Numbered from the stretch's first letter, positions 1 through 5,936 are shown. The stretch is 8,926 bases of DNA from a bacterium (GCA_021782195.1 JAJXVI010000065.1:1-8926); one strand, 5' to 3'. Numbers and translations are program-made. The notes: generated from the sequence alone by a model not told the origin.

Positions 1-25
1 TATCGTCGAGCAGGACGTCCGGCGG

Positions 26-43
26 TACAATGCGAGTATACTC
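26..43 (+). promoter_or_regulatory. Candidate -10 region with a 10-bp palindrome, upstream of the 69-605 gene
   Basis: Two -10-like hexamers lie just ahead of the first gene: TACAAT at 26-31 and TATACT at 37-42. The second sits inside a perfect 10-bp palindrome, GAGTATACTC, at 34-43. No good -35 box is visible at the right distance, although the window starts only 25 bases earlier. A start site near 38-50 would leave a 20-30 nt leader containing the ribosome binding site at 53-58. A palindrome over a -10 box would suit a repressor site, but this is inference. Confidence 0.35.
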
Positions 44-68
44 ATCGACTTCAGGAGGTCGACTGTTG

Positions 69-605
69 ATGCGTGTGTCTCGTAATCTGCTGTGGCTAAT
101 TGCGCTACTGGGCCTGGTTGCCCTTGGAGCCACCAGTGCGCAGGCTTTTCGAGCAAATTCACGTCGTCCCTACCTGACCCCCATGCTATCCATGGCCGGT
201 ATGTGGCCCGGAATGACGTCGGAGCGTGTCCGACGAATTCACGGGAGGCCCCGCGGCACTGCGGATGCGTGGCGTTACGGTTACTTTACCGTGAAGTTTG
301 AAAATACCGGTGGTGGCCTGCTGGTCGGCGACATCAATGGCCCTCGTCTTACCTGCAACGGTGATCTTGCAGTCAACCTGGGTGATTCCATTGGCAAGGT
401 GCGTACTGACGTGCGCCAGACGGGGATGGGTGTCGCACGCTGGTACCCCGCCCGCAATCGCGCGGATGGAACCCTTGTCTGGACCGTGAACCAGGCGGAA
501 GCAGTCTTTACCGTGCGAGAACTGCACATTGCCGCAATCTGCCTCCAGAATCGCCGTGCAACTGGATTCCAGCACACCTGTGCGATCGCTCACGGTGCTC
601 TGTAA
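69..605 (+). CDS. Exported protein with two BamE/SmpA-like repeat units (family not recognised)
   Basis: The ATG at 69 is preceded by AGGAGG at 53-58 (10-nt spacing) and gives a 178-residue protein that begins with a classic signal peptide. It has basic residues MRVSR, a hydrophobic core at about 6-20, and a probable signal peptidase I site after ATSAQA (residue 26). An upstream in-frame GTG at 30 would bury the signal peptide, so I reject it. The mature part seems to hold two similar units. Residues 44-96 run from MWPGMTSERVRRIHGRP through WRYGYFTVKFEN to a Cys at 96. Residues 101-158 run from VNLGDSIGKVRTDVRQTG through TLVWTVNQAEAVFTV to a Cys at 158. The pattern (Gly, short helix with Val-Arg, Gly, then Trp/Tyr-rich strands) recalls BamE/SmpA-type domains, but no family is certain. 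There is no lipobox, so it is probably periplasmic or secreted. It is convergent with the next gene. Confidence 0.75.
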   Translation: MRVSRNLLWLIALLGLVALGATSAQAFRANSRRPYLTPMLSMAGMWPGMTSERVRRIHGRPRGTADAWRYGYFTVKFENTGGGLLVGDINGPRLTCNGDLAVNLGDSIGKVRTDVRQTGMGVARWYPARNRADGTLVWTVNQAEAVFTVRELHIAAICLQNRRATGFQHTCAIAHGAL

Positions 606-670
606 GAACGCGTCACCTGGTCACCTGGCCTTCCATCGGGAATTCATCCTGACGTCTCTGCACGCGTGAC

Positions 671-716
671 GGGGACGACGCTTCGGGCACGCGCTCACGT
701 TCGTCGCGTCGTCCCC
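671..716. terminator. Inverted repeat between convergent genes, possible bidirectional terminator
   Basis: GGGGACGACGC at 671-681 and GCGTCGTCCCC at 706-716 are perfect 11-base complements around a 24-base loop. A weaker outer pairing exists between TGACG (667-671) and CGTCA (726-730). The site lies between the stop of the plus-strand gene (605) and the stop of the minus-strand gene (812), where a terminator is expected. Neither side has a T-run, so it is not a textbook intrinsic terminator and may act mainly as a 3' end stabiliser. Confidence 0.45.
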
Positions 717-811
717 CCGCTCGCGCGTCAAAGGAAAGACGTCAGCGTGTCGTCGTGTTTTCAGGCTTCTCGTTGCGCATTGCGGGTGTCGGTGCGGTGC
801 GAGGCCCTGGG

Positions 812-1432
812 CTACGGATGACGTCCGACGCCAGGGGTACCGCTCGACGTCATCGCCGGCCGGGGTGCCGGTGTGGAGGACGTGTGAGAAGCCGGTGACA
901 TTTCGGGAGAGGCTGATGGACCGCCAGTCCCCATCGGGCCACACATTCCCTTCATTGGAGCGGTCTGTCCGGTGTTCGGGGAACGCTCCGTACCTGTCAG
1001 GACAGCGGGCTTTCCGGTCACGCGCAACACGATTTGCGCTGCCAGCTTCAGGCTGGTCTCACAGCTTGTGCCCTGCGCGTTTCGACACTCGGCAATTGAG
1101 TAGTGGCATGAATCCATTCCACAGTTGCACGGCGTGCTGTTGGTGATCCGAAGAACTTCCTCGCGCTGGGCGGGAGTCAGGCCTCTGAGATCGATGCCTG
1201 GCAGTTGCGTGTAGAATTTCGGCGGTGGTGGATGTGTCTTTTGCCATGCTAGTACGCTGACCAGCACCAGCAATACTGCGGCCAGGATACCCAGTCGGAC
1301 CGGGTCCGGTCGTTCGTCAACCTCATCACTAGCCGAGATCGCCGAGGAGTCACCCGGGGCGTTTGCCTGTGGGCCGCTCTGTGAGCCTTCCGGGGAGGGG
1401 GGAACATTTTGTGGATCCGCTGAGGACGCCAA
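812..1432 (-). CDS. Single-pass membrane protein with a cysteine-rich CxC extracytoplasmic domain
   Basis: This is a 206-residue protein of unknown function. Residues 1-45 are acidic, Pro/Ser-rich and probably disordered. Residues 46-63 (RLGILAAVLLVLVSVLAW) form one membrane segment. A compact domain follows at about 78-137: LPGIDLRGLTPAQREEVLRI, then PCNCG, a C six residues on (DSCHYSIAEC) and GTSC, placing cysteines at 102, 104, 109, 116 and 124. From memory, a similar pattern (a LTPAQR helix, then a CxCG cluster and an AEC motif) occurs next to thioredoxin-like domains in some envelope proteins, so a redox or metal role is possible but unproven. Residues 138-206 are a low-complexity Pro/Ser/Thr/Met tail. 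The start is TTG with a weak AGGCAGGT upstream. The frame stays open for about 50 more codons with no ATG, GTG or TTG. I see no strong promoter. Confidence 0.6.
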   Translation of the reverse strand: MASSADPQNVPPSPEGSQSGPQANAPGDSSAISASDEVDERPDPVRLGILAAVLLVLVSVLAWQKTHPPPPKFYTQLPGIDLRGLTPAQREEVLRITNSTPCNCGMDSCHYSIAECRNAQGTSCETSLKLAAQIVLRVTGKPAVLTGTERSPNTGQTAPMKGMCGPMGTGGPSASPEMSPASHTSSTPAPRPAMTSSGTPGVGRHP

Positions 1433-1731
1433 ATAGCACCTGCCTGGTCGTAATGTCTGTAGTGGTGGAAGCCAGGGTTTCCGCAGGGTACGTTCTCGAT
1501 TCCAAATCGGATTCCTTCCGCATGACGGGTCGCGGTTTTCCCTTCGGATGCTGTCAGTCGGTTTTGTCGTCCCAGGGCTCGGTCAATGGCCATGCTCCCC
1601 CGGGAGGCAACGCCGGGATGCGTCCCTTGAGGTGGGGGCGGGCGATGGCGGGCGATCCTTCCTCGGAAGAATCTTATGAAGACGTCTCTCGTTGTGCGCG
1701 TGGCGCTCAGCAAAGAGGACCGCGCAGGAAC
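1433..1731. other. Non-coding gap of 299 bases, no gene supported
   Basis: This spacer separates two minus-strand genes. A minus-strand frame from 1713 runs through it into the Cys-rich protein gene in another phase, but its product is Arg/His/Pro-rich and shows no domain, so I treat it as chance. The promoter of the 812-1432 gene should lie here, yet no convincing -35/-10 pair is visible. The only repeat is a small tandem, GCGGGCGAT at 1638-1646 and again at 1648-1656. Confidence 0.5.
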
Positions 1732-2937
1732 TCACGGTTGTGGAGTTGAGGGCGGGCTTTCCAGAATGCGCTGGTAGAGCGTCATCATTCGCTCATTCGC
1801 GAGATCGTCACGAAAGACGCGGGTCAGTCGTTCGTAACCGGCACGCCCCATCTCTTCTCGTCGTGATGGGTCGCGTAGCATGCGAACGATCGACTTGCTA
1901 AGGGCCCGCGGGTCACGAGGTGGAATCAGGATTCCAGTCTGTTCCTCGACGACCACGTCGGTGACCCCTCCCACGCGAGAGGCCACTATCGCCTTCTCAT
2001 AGGCCATTGCTTCAAGCAGTACGATGCCAAGGCCCTCCCAGAGTGAAGGGAGCACGAACAGGTCAAACCCCTGCAGGAGAGCGAGCATGTCTTCGCGATA
2101 GCCGGTCAGTGTGACGTGGTCGGAAATTCCAAGCTCCGTCGCCATCGCTGACAGGGGGGCTGCGAACGGGCCACCGCCGATGATGATAAAATGGACGTTG
2201 GGAACCTGGGCCAGGACCGCCGGGGCTGACTTCAGGAGCCATTCATGTCCCTTTGCCTGCTCGAGCCTGCCCACTGTTCCCACGACAAGCACGTCATCTG
2301 CGATTCCCAGTGCGCGCACCGCGGCCCGTGGGTCGGTGGCGCGGGGATAGCGTGCGAGGTCGAGGCCTTCTCGGATGACCGTTAGGTGCTTTCGGTCTAC
2401 GAGTCGCTGGCGTTCGATTTCCTTCTCGTTGGCATAGGATACGGTGACGATTCTGTCGGCCAGGTGCGCGGCCAGGCGCTCGATCCAGATGTACAGGATG
2501 CGAGTCAGAGGTCCACCAGCTGCGTTGTGCGGCGGTTCGTGCATGGTGTGAAGGACGTGCGGGACGCTGGCAAGCCGTGCCGCCAGCCTTCCGAGGAAGC
2601 CGGCCTTCGAGGTGTGTGTGTGCACGATGGCAGGACGGATACGACGTAACGCGCGATAAAGTCGCCACAGGCTGATGAGATCCCGGACCGGATCGATGCG
2701 GCGTGCAATGGGTACGTCGTGTACGGTCACACCCAGATCCTTCAGGCGTTGAGTGAAAGGTCCTCGTGTCGTCAGGAGGTGGACCTCGTGACCATCTTCA
2801 ACAAGTGCGGCAAACCAGCTTCGGAGAAAGCACCAGGCGGTCATGTCGATGGTCGTGATGTGAGCGGTAACGCAGGGTGTCGGCCTGCCTGGGCGCGCAG
2901 GTGGCGGAGCAGAAGGATCCGGGGACACTCTGGACAT
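1732..2937 (-). CDS. Family 4 glycosyltransferase (GT-B fold)
   Basis: This enzyme transfers a sugar from an activated donor to a growing glycan or lipid-linked acceptor at the cytoplasmic face of the membrane; donor and acceptor cannot be read from sequence. I chose the ATG at 2937 (401 residues), which has GGAGGG nine bases upstream. A longer frame from 3132 adds 65 basic, low-complexity residues, runs over the 2987-3075 direct repeat and has no family support. Motifs in order: N-terminal Rossmann-like half with IVHTHTSKAGFLGR (104-117), HTMHEPPH (130-137), donor-half VGTVGRLEQAKG (219-230), IIIGGGP (251-257), LTGYREDM (277-284), and PSLWEGLGIVLLEA (297-310), which carries the family EX7E pair E301/E309. 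The length is normal for GT4. A nearby NodB deacetylase supports a role in surface polysaccharide, though the two are not in one operon. Confidence 0.92.
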   Translation of the reverse strand: MSRVSPDPSAPPPARPGRPTPCVTAHITTIDMTAWCFLRSWFAALVEDGHEVHLLTTRGPFTQRLKDLGVTVHDVPIARRIDPVRDLISLWRLYRALRRIRPAIVHTHTSKAGFLGRLAARLASVPHVLHTMHEPPHNAAGGPLTRILYIWIERLAAHLADRIVTVSYANEKEIERQRLVDRKHLTVIREGLDLARYPRATDPRAAVRALGIADDVLVVGTVGRLEQAKGHEWLLKSAPAVLAQVPNVHFIIIGGGPFAAPLSAMATELGISDHVTLTGYREDMLALLQGFDLFVLPSLWEGLGIVLLEAMAYEKAIVASRVGGVTDVVVEEQTGILIPPRDPRALSKSIVRMLRDPSRREEMGRAGYERLTRVFRDDLANERMMTLYQRILESPPSTPQP

Positions 2938-2986
2938 TGCAGCACGCCCTCCATCAAATGTGCGGTACGGGTTCTCCCTGACCGGT

Positions 2987-3075
2987 GGTAACGCCGTGCG
3001 CTTCTGGAAGTCGGCATCTGGGTCGAGGGTGCGTTCGGCGCGACTCAGGTAACGCCGTGCGCTTCTCGAAGTCGG
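2987..3075. repeat. 28-nt near-perfect direct repeat, 61-bp period
   Basis: Positions 2987-3014 and 3048-3075 share 27 of 28 bases, beginning GGTAACGCCGTGCGCTTCT and ending GAAGTCGG; the single difference is G versus C at base 20. The copies are 61 bp apart, so they fall in different reading frames and would not be a protein repeat in any one ORF. They lie between the glycosyltransferase start (2937) and the divergent gene at 3318. Protein-binding sites, leader RNA or a leftover duplication are all possible. Confidence 0.75.
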
Positions 3076-3190
3076 GTTCGTGCTCCTTCCCTGTTTCGAG
3101 CCCGGGCGTCGACCTTTGCGCTGGTTCTTCATCGCTCAGGACGGCGGTTTCGGGGGGCAGTTGGCCGTCTCGAAACGCGCCGACATCCGG

Positions 3191-3214
3191 CAATGTTAAC
3201 AAAATTTTAACAAT
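3191..3214. promoter_or_regulatory. AT-rich island with two TTAACAA direct repeats, possible operator
   Basis: In this GC-rich window the stretch at 3191-3214 is strikingly AT-rich. It contains TTAACAA at 3196-3202 and 3207-3213, exactly 11 bp apart (about one helical turn), and CAATG flanks both sides (3191-3195 and 3211-3215). GTTAACAAAATTTTAAC (3195-3211) is also an imperfect palindrome, and TGTTAACA (3194-3201) is a perfect one. It sits just upstream of the TTGACT box of the plus-strand gene and inside the divergent spacer, a suitable place for a regulator to act on one or both genes. The function is inferred. Confidence 0.4.
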
Positions 3215-3221
3215 GCACAGT

Positions 3222-3250
3222 TTGACTTTCCCGTCTGGCGGCGTGATGTA
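3222..3250 (+). promoter_or_regulatory. Candidate promoter for the 3318-4022 gene
   Basis: TTGACT at 3222-3227 matches five of six bases of a -35 box. Seventeen bases later comes GATGTA (3245-3250), a poor -10 match. Transcription from here would leave a leader of about 60 nt ending in AAGGAG (3302-3307). The weak -10 keeps confidence low. Confidence 0.3.
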
Positions 3251-3317
3251 GGCCGTGGGGAGTCGGAAAGACGCGAGAACGTCCGTTCCCAACTGTATCT
3301 CAAGGAGCCTCACGACC

Positions 3318-4022
3318 ATGGGCATGAGCATAGGCGCGCAAGACACCGCGAATATCGCATATAAGTCCCAGTTGGCGGGGCAGCCGCAGCAACTGCGTGC
3401 AGATCAGACCATCAAGGAGACCGACAAATCTCGGGAGACCGAGAAGACGCGCGACTCCGACCCCGAGTCAACTACGAGCAGCGGTTCCACTGCTGTCACC
3501 TCCTCCGGAAACGCGCGGCGGAGTGAGAATTCGCGCAAACTACAGGGTGGGCAGGACCGGTCGGTCGGGCGACTCGGGCGTGGCTCGGTCGAATGGGGAG
3601 AGGATACCCAGGAGACCGGTCAGTGGCTGCCTCCTGGTCTTCAGCCGCAATCGCGGAGTGCGGGTACCGCAAGCAATTTCAACATCCCTTACTGGCTGCT
3701 CAACAATGGCGACTCGGGGCAGTCGTCATCTCCTTCGGCGCAGCACCAGCGCCTTTTGACCGGTCTGCGAACCATGGTGAACAACGAGTTGCAGCAGTAT
3801 GTCAAGTCAAACGAGCCCCCGTACAGCAAGAAGACCCTCCGTGACATCCACGGTGTGCTGAGCGATGGCGGTTCGTCCTCCGCTGACGGATCTGCGCGTC
3901 TGACAACAAGCGGTGATCCGGGAGGCTACAACAAGACCAACACGACGCGAGCCCGCAACACGTTGAGCATCTTTGACCAGCAGCCCAAGCAGACCGGCGT
4001 GGCGCTGGAAATGGTTGCCTGA
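3318..4022 (+). CDS. Orphan Ser/Thr/Gln-rich protein of unknown function
   Basis: I do not recognise this 234-residue protein. The ATG at 3318 has AAGGAG at 3302-3307 (10-nt spacing). An in-frame GTG at 3255 would add 21 residues but lacks a good binding site. There is no signal peptide, no membrane segment and no cysteine. Residues 25-115 are hydrophilic and low complexity, with a charged ETDKSRETEKTRDSD stretch (34-48) followed by Ser/Thr/Gly-rich sequence. The only part that looks folded is about 120-184: FNIPYWLLNN, a helix-like HQRLLTGLRTMVNNELQQYV (143-162), and KKTLRDIHGVLSD (171-183). The C-terminus (214-234) is moderately hydrophobic and ends VALEMVA. The leader and codon use look like a real gene. 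Secretion by a leaderless route or a structural role are guesses. It stands alone between two minus-strand genes. Confidence 0.65.
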   Translation: MGMSIGAQDTANIAYKSQLAGQPQQLRADQTIKETDKSRETEKTRDSDPESTTSSGSTAVTSSGNARRSENSRKLQGGQDRSVGRLGRGSVEWGEDTQETGQWLPPGLQPQSRSAGTASNFNIPYWLLNNGDSGQSSSPSAQHQRLLTGLRTMVNNELQQYVKSNEPPYSKKTLRDIHGVLSDGGSSSADGSARLTTSGDPGGYNKTNTTRARNTLSIFDQQPKQTGVALEMVA

Positions 4023-4038
4023 CCGCAAGACGGTTCGG

Positions 4039-4070
4039 GGATTGGCGGATCTATCAGGCGCCGCCAATCC
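4039..4070. terminator. Perfect 10-bp hairpin between convergent genes
   Basis: GGATTGGCGG (4039-4048) and CCGCCAATCC (4061-4070) are exact complements with a 12-base loop. The hairpin starts 16 bases after the stop of the plus-strand gene (4022) and 50 bases past the stop of the minus-strand deacetylase (4121), so it could end transcription from either side. No clear T-run follows on either strand. Two smaller hairpins follow: CGTGT-AAG-ACACG at 4086-4098, and CGTAG/CTACG at 4110-4125, which overlaps the deacetylase stop. Confidence 0.55.
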
Positions 4071-4120
4071 GACACAGCCTCTTCTCGTGTAAGACACGCG
4101 GACATGTCACGTAGGTCGAG

Positions 4121-5140
4121 CTACGAGACCCAGGCAGCAATCATTTCGTCCAGGGATCGTAACTCGAAACCCTGCGCTTCGAGGTTGCGGATAACTGCGT
4201 CGAGTGCCTCTACCGTTTGCCGGCGTGAGTCGGTGGGAAGCTCTTTTGACGGGTGATTTCCACCGTCGTGAAACAGAAAGATTTCGCCCGACCGTATCTC
4301 CGTCGTTGCATTGGCGACGATCTTCTCGACTCCGGGATTGCTCCAGTCCTGTGAGGACCGGGTCCAGAGCACCGTGAGATAGTTGCGCGCACGAAGCTCG
4401 TCAAGAACGCGTCGGTTGTAAAAGCCCCACGGCGGGCGAAAGAGGCGTGGACGCGTGCCAAGCACTGCTTCGAGTGCATCGCTGGTGCGGTCGATTTCAG
4501 TGGTCAGCGCTTCAGGATCAAGCAGTGGCATGTACGGATGCGACCAGCTGTGACTTCCCACGCTGTGGCCGCGACGCGCCACCTCGCGAACGAGATCGGG
4601 GTATTTCTCGACCGCCTTTCCGACCATGAAAAAAGTGGCCTTCACTTGATGTCGGTCGAGCACGTCAAGGATCTGGGGTGTCCAGAGCGGTGAGGGGCCG
4701 TCGTCGAAAGTGAGGGCTGCGCACCGAAAGGGAAACATGACCTCACGGATGGTCCCTCGCTGATCGCCCAGATTGAGCTCGTAGTACTTGGGGACGAAGT
4801 AGACCAGAAACAGTCCGAACAGCCCGTATGCGAACAAGAGCGGAAGGTACGCTTCGTGCAGCGTGAGTCGGGATACGAGCAGCCACGCAATGGGTCCGGG
4901 CAGGTGACTGCGGATCGTGCCGTTGGGCCAGAGAAGAACGCTGCAGATCAGGAGGTAGCCTGTTCCCCATCTGGCAGCCTGCTCGCGCAAAGTGGGATGA
5001 TAGTAATGCGATGCGACGAAAGCGCCGAACGCGGTCAATAGAAGAAAATAGAAAAGCCACAGAAAGAGCACGAACACGGGCGGCTTGTTCGTCTCGCCCC
5101 ACCGACTCTTCCTGCAGGTGGGGCGCAGGGTTGAGACCAC
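4121..5140 (-). CDS. Membrane-embedded polysaccharide deacetylase (CE4/NodB domain)
   Basis: This metal-dependent hydrolase removes N- or O-acetyl groups from a glycan outside the cytoplasmic membrane; the substrate could be peptidoglycan or an exopolysaccharide. In the 339-residue product all five CE4 motifs are present: TFDDGPS (144-150, catalytic base and metal Asp), HSWSH (197-201, metal His pair), RPPWG (235-239), the DW of SSQDWSNPG (265-266) and LFHDGG (289-294, catalytic His). It should therefore be active. Ahead of the domain are hydrophobic segments at about 21-44, 56-71, 83-92 and 98-116, more than the single anchor typical of the family. The start is GTG at 5140 with no good ribosome binding site. 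Later in-frame GTG codons at residues 22 and 24 are possible, so the start is uncertain. It lies 21 bases after the doubtful 5162-5611 frame, and may be co-transcribed with it. Confidence 0.93.
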   Translation of the reverse strand: MVSTLRPTCRKSRWGETNKPPVFVLFLWLFYFLLLTAFGAFVASHYYHPTLREQAARWGTGYLLICSVLLWPNGTIRSHLPGPIAWLLVSRLTLHEAYLPLLFAYGLFGLFLVYFVPKYYELNLGDQRGTIREVMFPFRCAALTFDDGPSPLWTPQILDVLDRHQVKATFFMVGKAVEKYPDLVREVARRGHSVGSHSWSHPYMPLLDPEALTTEIDRTSDALEAVLGTRPRLFRPPWGFYNRRVLDELRARNYLTVLWTRSSQDWSNPGVEKIVANATTEIRSGEIFLFHDGGNHPSKELPTDSRRQTVEALDAVIRNLEAQGFELRSLDEMIAAWVS

Positions 5141-5161
5141 CTGGCCAGGCAGTGCGCGGGG

Positions 5162-5611
5162 CTACTGCGGATACGGTGAGGTGATCACTTCTCCAGGATG
5201 AATGCCAGGGGAATGGGGGCTCGACCCCCCGCCTGTAGAGAGCGCAACGCCCGCGTCGGTAATACCGGGCGCGATGGATCGCGCGTTCTCCTGCTCCGCC
5301 GGTTGTGTGAGGAGGCGCAGGTTCGGGCTTGCGTCGTGGCTATCAGACGGCTCATCCAGCGCTTCTCCTGACAGGCTGATAGTGTCTCCGCACAGTGACG
5401 GAGCCGGTGAACGCGACGTACTCCGGCTCTGCGCCGGTGTTTCTCCCGTGCGCGCCGGCGAGGGTCCGACGGCCCCTGTTACCGGAGAGGGAGGCGCTGG
5501 GGCTGGTTCCAGAGCATCGACCCTGTCTCTTGGCATCACAACCAGTAACTCTCTCGAGGATCTCGTTCTTGGCTCTATCTTATCACGCCCCTGGCGACGC
5601 GGGTCAACCAC
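5162..5611 (-). CDS. Doubtful Pro/Ser-rich hypothetical protein upstream of the deacetylase
   Basis: This 149-residue frame opens with GTG at 5611 and ends 21 bases before the deacetylase start, as an operon partner would. A shorter version could start at ATG 5536 (MPRDRVDALEP), with a weak purine tract GAGAGAG upstream. The product is rich in Pro, Ser, Ala and Glu, has no signal peptide, no membrane segment and no recognisable domain, and ends with GEVITSPYPQ. The opposite-strand frame at 5202-5759 looks less protein-like (Cys- and Arg-rich). I prefer this strand because of spacing and composition, but the region may be non-coding. Confidence 0.3.
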   Translation of the reverse strand: MVDPRRQGRDKIEPRTRSSRELLVVMPRDRVDALEPAPAPPSPVTGAVGPSPARTGETPAQSRSTSRSPAPSLCGDTISLSGEALDEPSDSHDASPNLRLLTQPAEQENARSIAPGITDAGVALSTGGGSSPHSPGIHPGEVITSPYPQ

Positions 5612-5735
5612 GTTCCGTGAACGCCCTCACGCGCGGAGCGAACGGTACGGAGCAGACGGCCCCCATTGCCCGACGTGTCTGCACGCGTCGCGCACCCCGA
5701 CTTTGACACGAAACGTGTGCTGTTGGCAGGAGGGA
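5612..5735. other. Non-coding spacer with two small hairpins
   Basis: No gene is supported here. CGACGTGT (5671-5678) pairs with ACGCGTCG (5683-5690) around a CTGC tetraloop, with one G-T pair. Further on, ACACG-AAA-CGTGT (5706-5718) is an imperfect palindrome that overlaps a perfect TTGACA (5703-5708). No -10 box lies at the right distance from that TTGACA, so I do not call a promoter there. Confidence 0.4.
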
Positions 5736-5762
5736 TTGTCTCGTGCAGGGAGAATCTAATAC
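5736..5762 (+). promoter_or_regulatory. Weak candidate promoter for rpsO
   Basis: TTGTCT (5736-5741) and TAATAC (5757-5762) resemble -35 and -10 boxes, but the 15-base spacing is shorter than usual. A start near 5768-5772 would place the structured leader (5778-5879) at the very 5' end of the rpsO message, which is the main support. Confidence 0.25.
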
Positions 5763-5777
5763 AGCCTTTGTCGGAGG

Positions 5778-5879
5778 GCCCGAGGCGTTTGCTGCCGATG
5801 TGTCACCGGAGAACCTGACGGTGTGGGGTCGCTGCAAGCATCCAAGAGGCCGACAGAAGGGCCGCTGCCTGTCTCGGGC
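5778..5879 (+). promoter_or_regulatory. Structured rpsO leader, candidate S15-responsive element
   Basis: GCCCGAGGC (5778-5786) can pair with GTCTCGGGC (5871-5879), a 9-bp helix with one G-U, closing about 85 nt. Inside are a CACCG/CGGTG hairpin (5804-5808 with 5819-5823) and a GGCC/GGCC hairpin (5848-5851 with 5860-5863), so the whole could form a three-way junction. GACAG (5852-5856) can pair instead with CTGTC (5869-5873), which would break the closing helix. Downstream, TCCTT (5882-5886) could cover AAGGA (5923-5927) of the rpsO ribosome binding site. S15 is known to bind three-way junctions in 16S rRNA and to repress its own mRNA in several bacteria through unrelated leaders. That this leader does so is inference. 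Confidence 0.4.
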
Positions 5880-5936
5880 GTTCCTTGTGGGTCGAGGGCG
5901 CGCGGGATGAGGCGGAACATGAAAGGAGACTATCCC

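Noticed and set aside
186..593. Minus-strand frames opposite the first gene
   Set aside because: The plus-strand frame has a clear signal peptide and ribosome binding site; the antisense products have no features.
1249..1713. A minus-strand frame of 154 codons
   Set aside because: It overlaps the Cys-rich membrane protein gene in another phase and has an Arg/His/Pro-rich product without features.
2938..3132. A 65-residue N-terminal extension of the glycosyltransferase
   Set aside because: It is basic and low complexity, crosses the 28-nt direct repeat and precedes a better start (ATG 2937 with GGAGGG upstream).
2954..3346. A minus-strand frame of 130 codons in the divergent spacer
   Set aside because: It begins inside the ribosome-binding region of the plus-strand gene, crosses the AT-rich island and shows no domain; its DFEKRTALP stretch is just one copy of the DNA repeat.
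5703..5708. A perfect TTGACA as -35 box of rpsO
   Set aside because: No -10-like hexamer is found 16-18 bases downstream; the sequence there is GC-rich.
5202..5759. A plus-strand frame of 185 codons
   Set aside because: The product is Cys- and Arg-rich with no domain, it runs into the likely rpsO promoter region, and no ribosome binding site is evident.
5823..5936. A longer S15 starting at GTG 5823
   Set aside because: The extra 38 residues overlap the structured leader, while the ATG at 5937 has a strong binding site and gives the exact family length.
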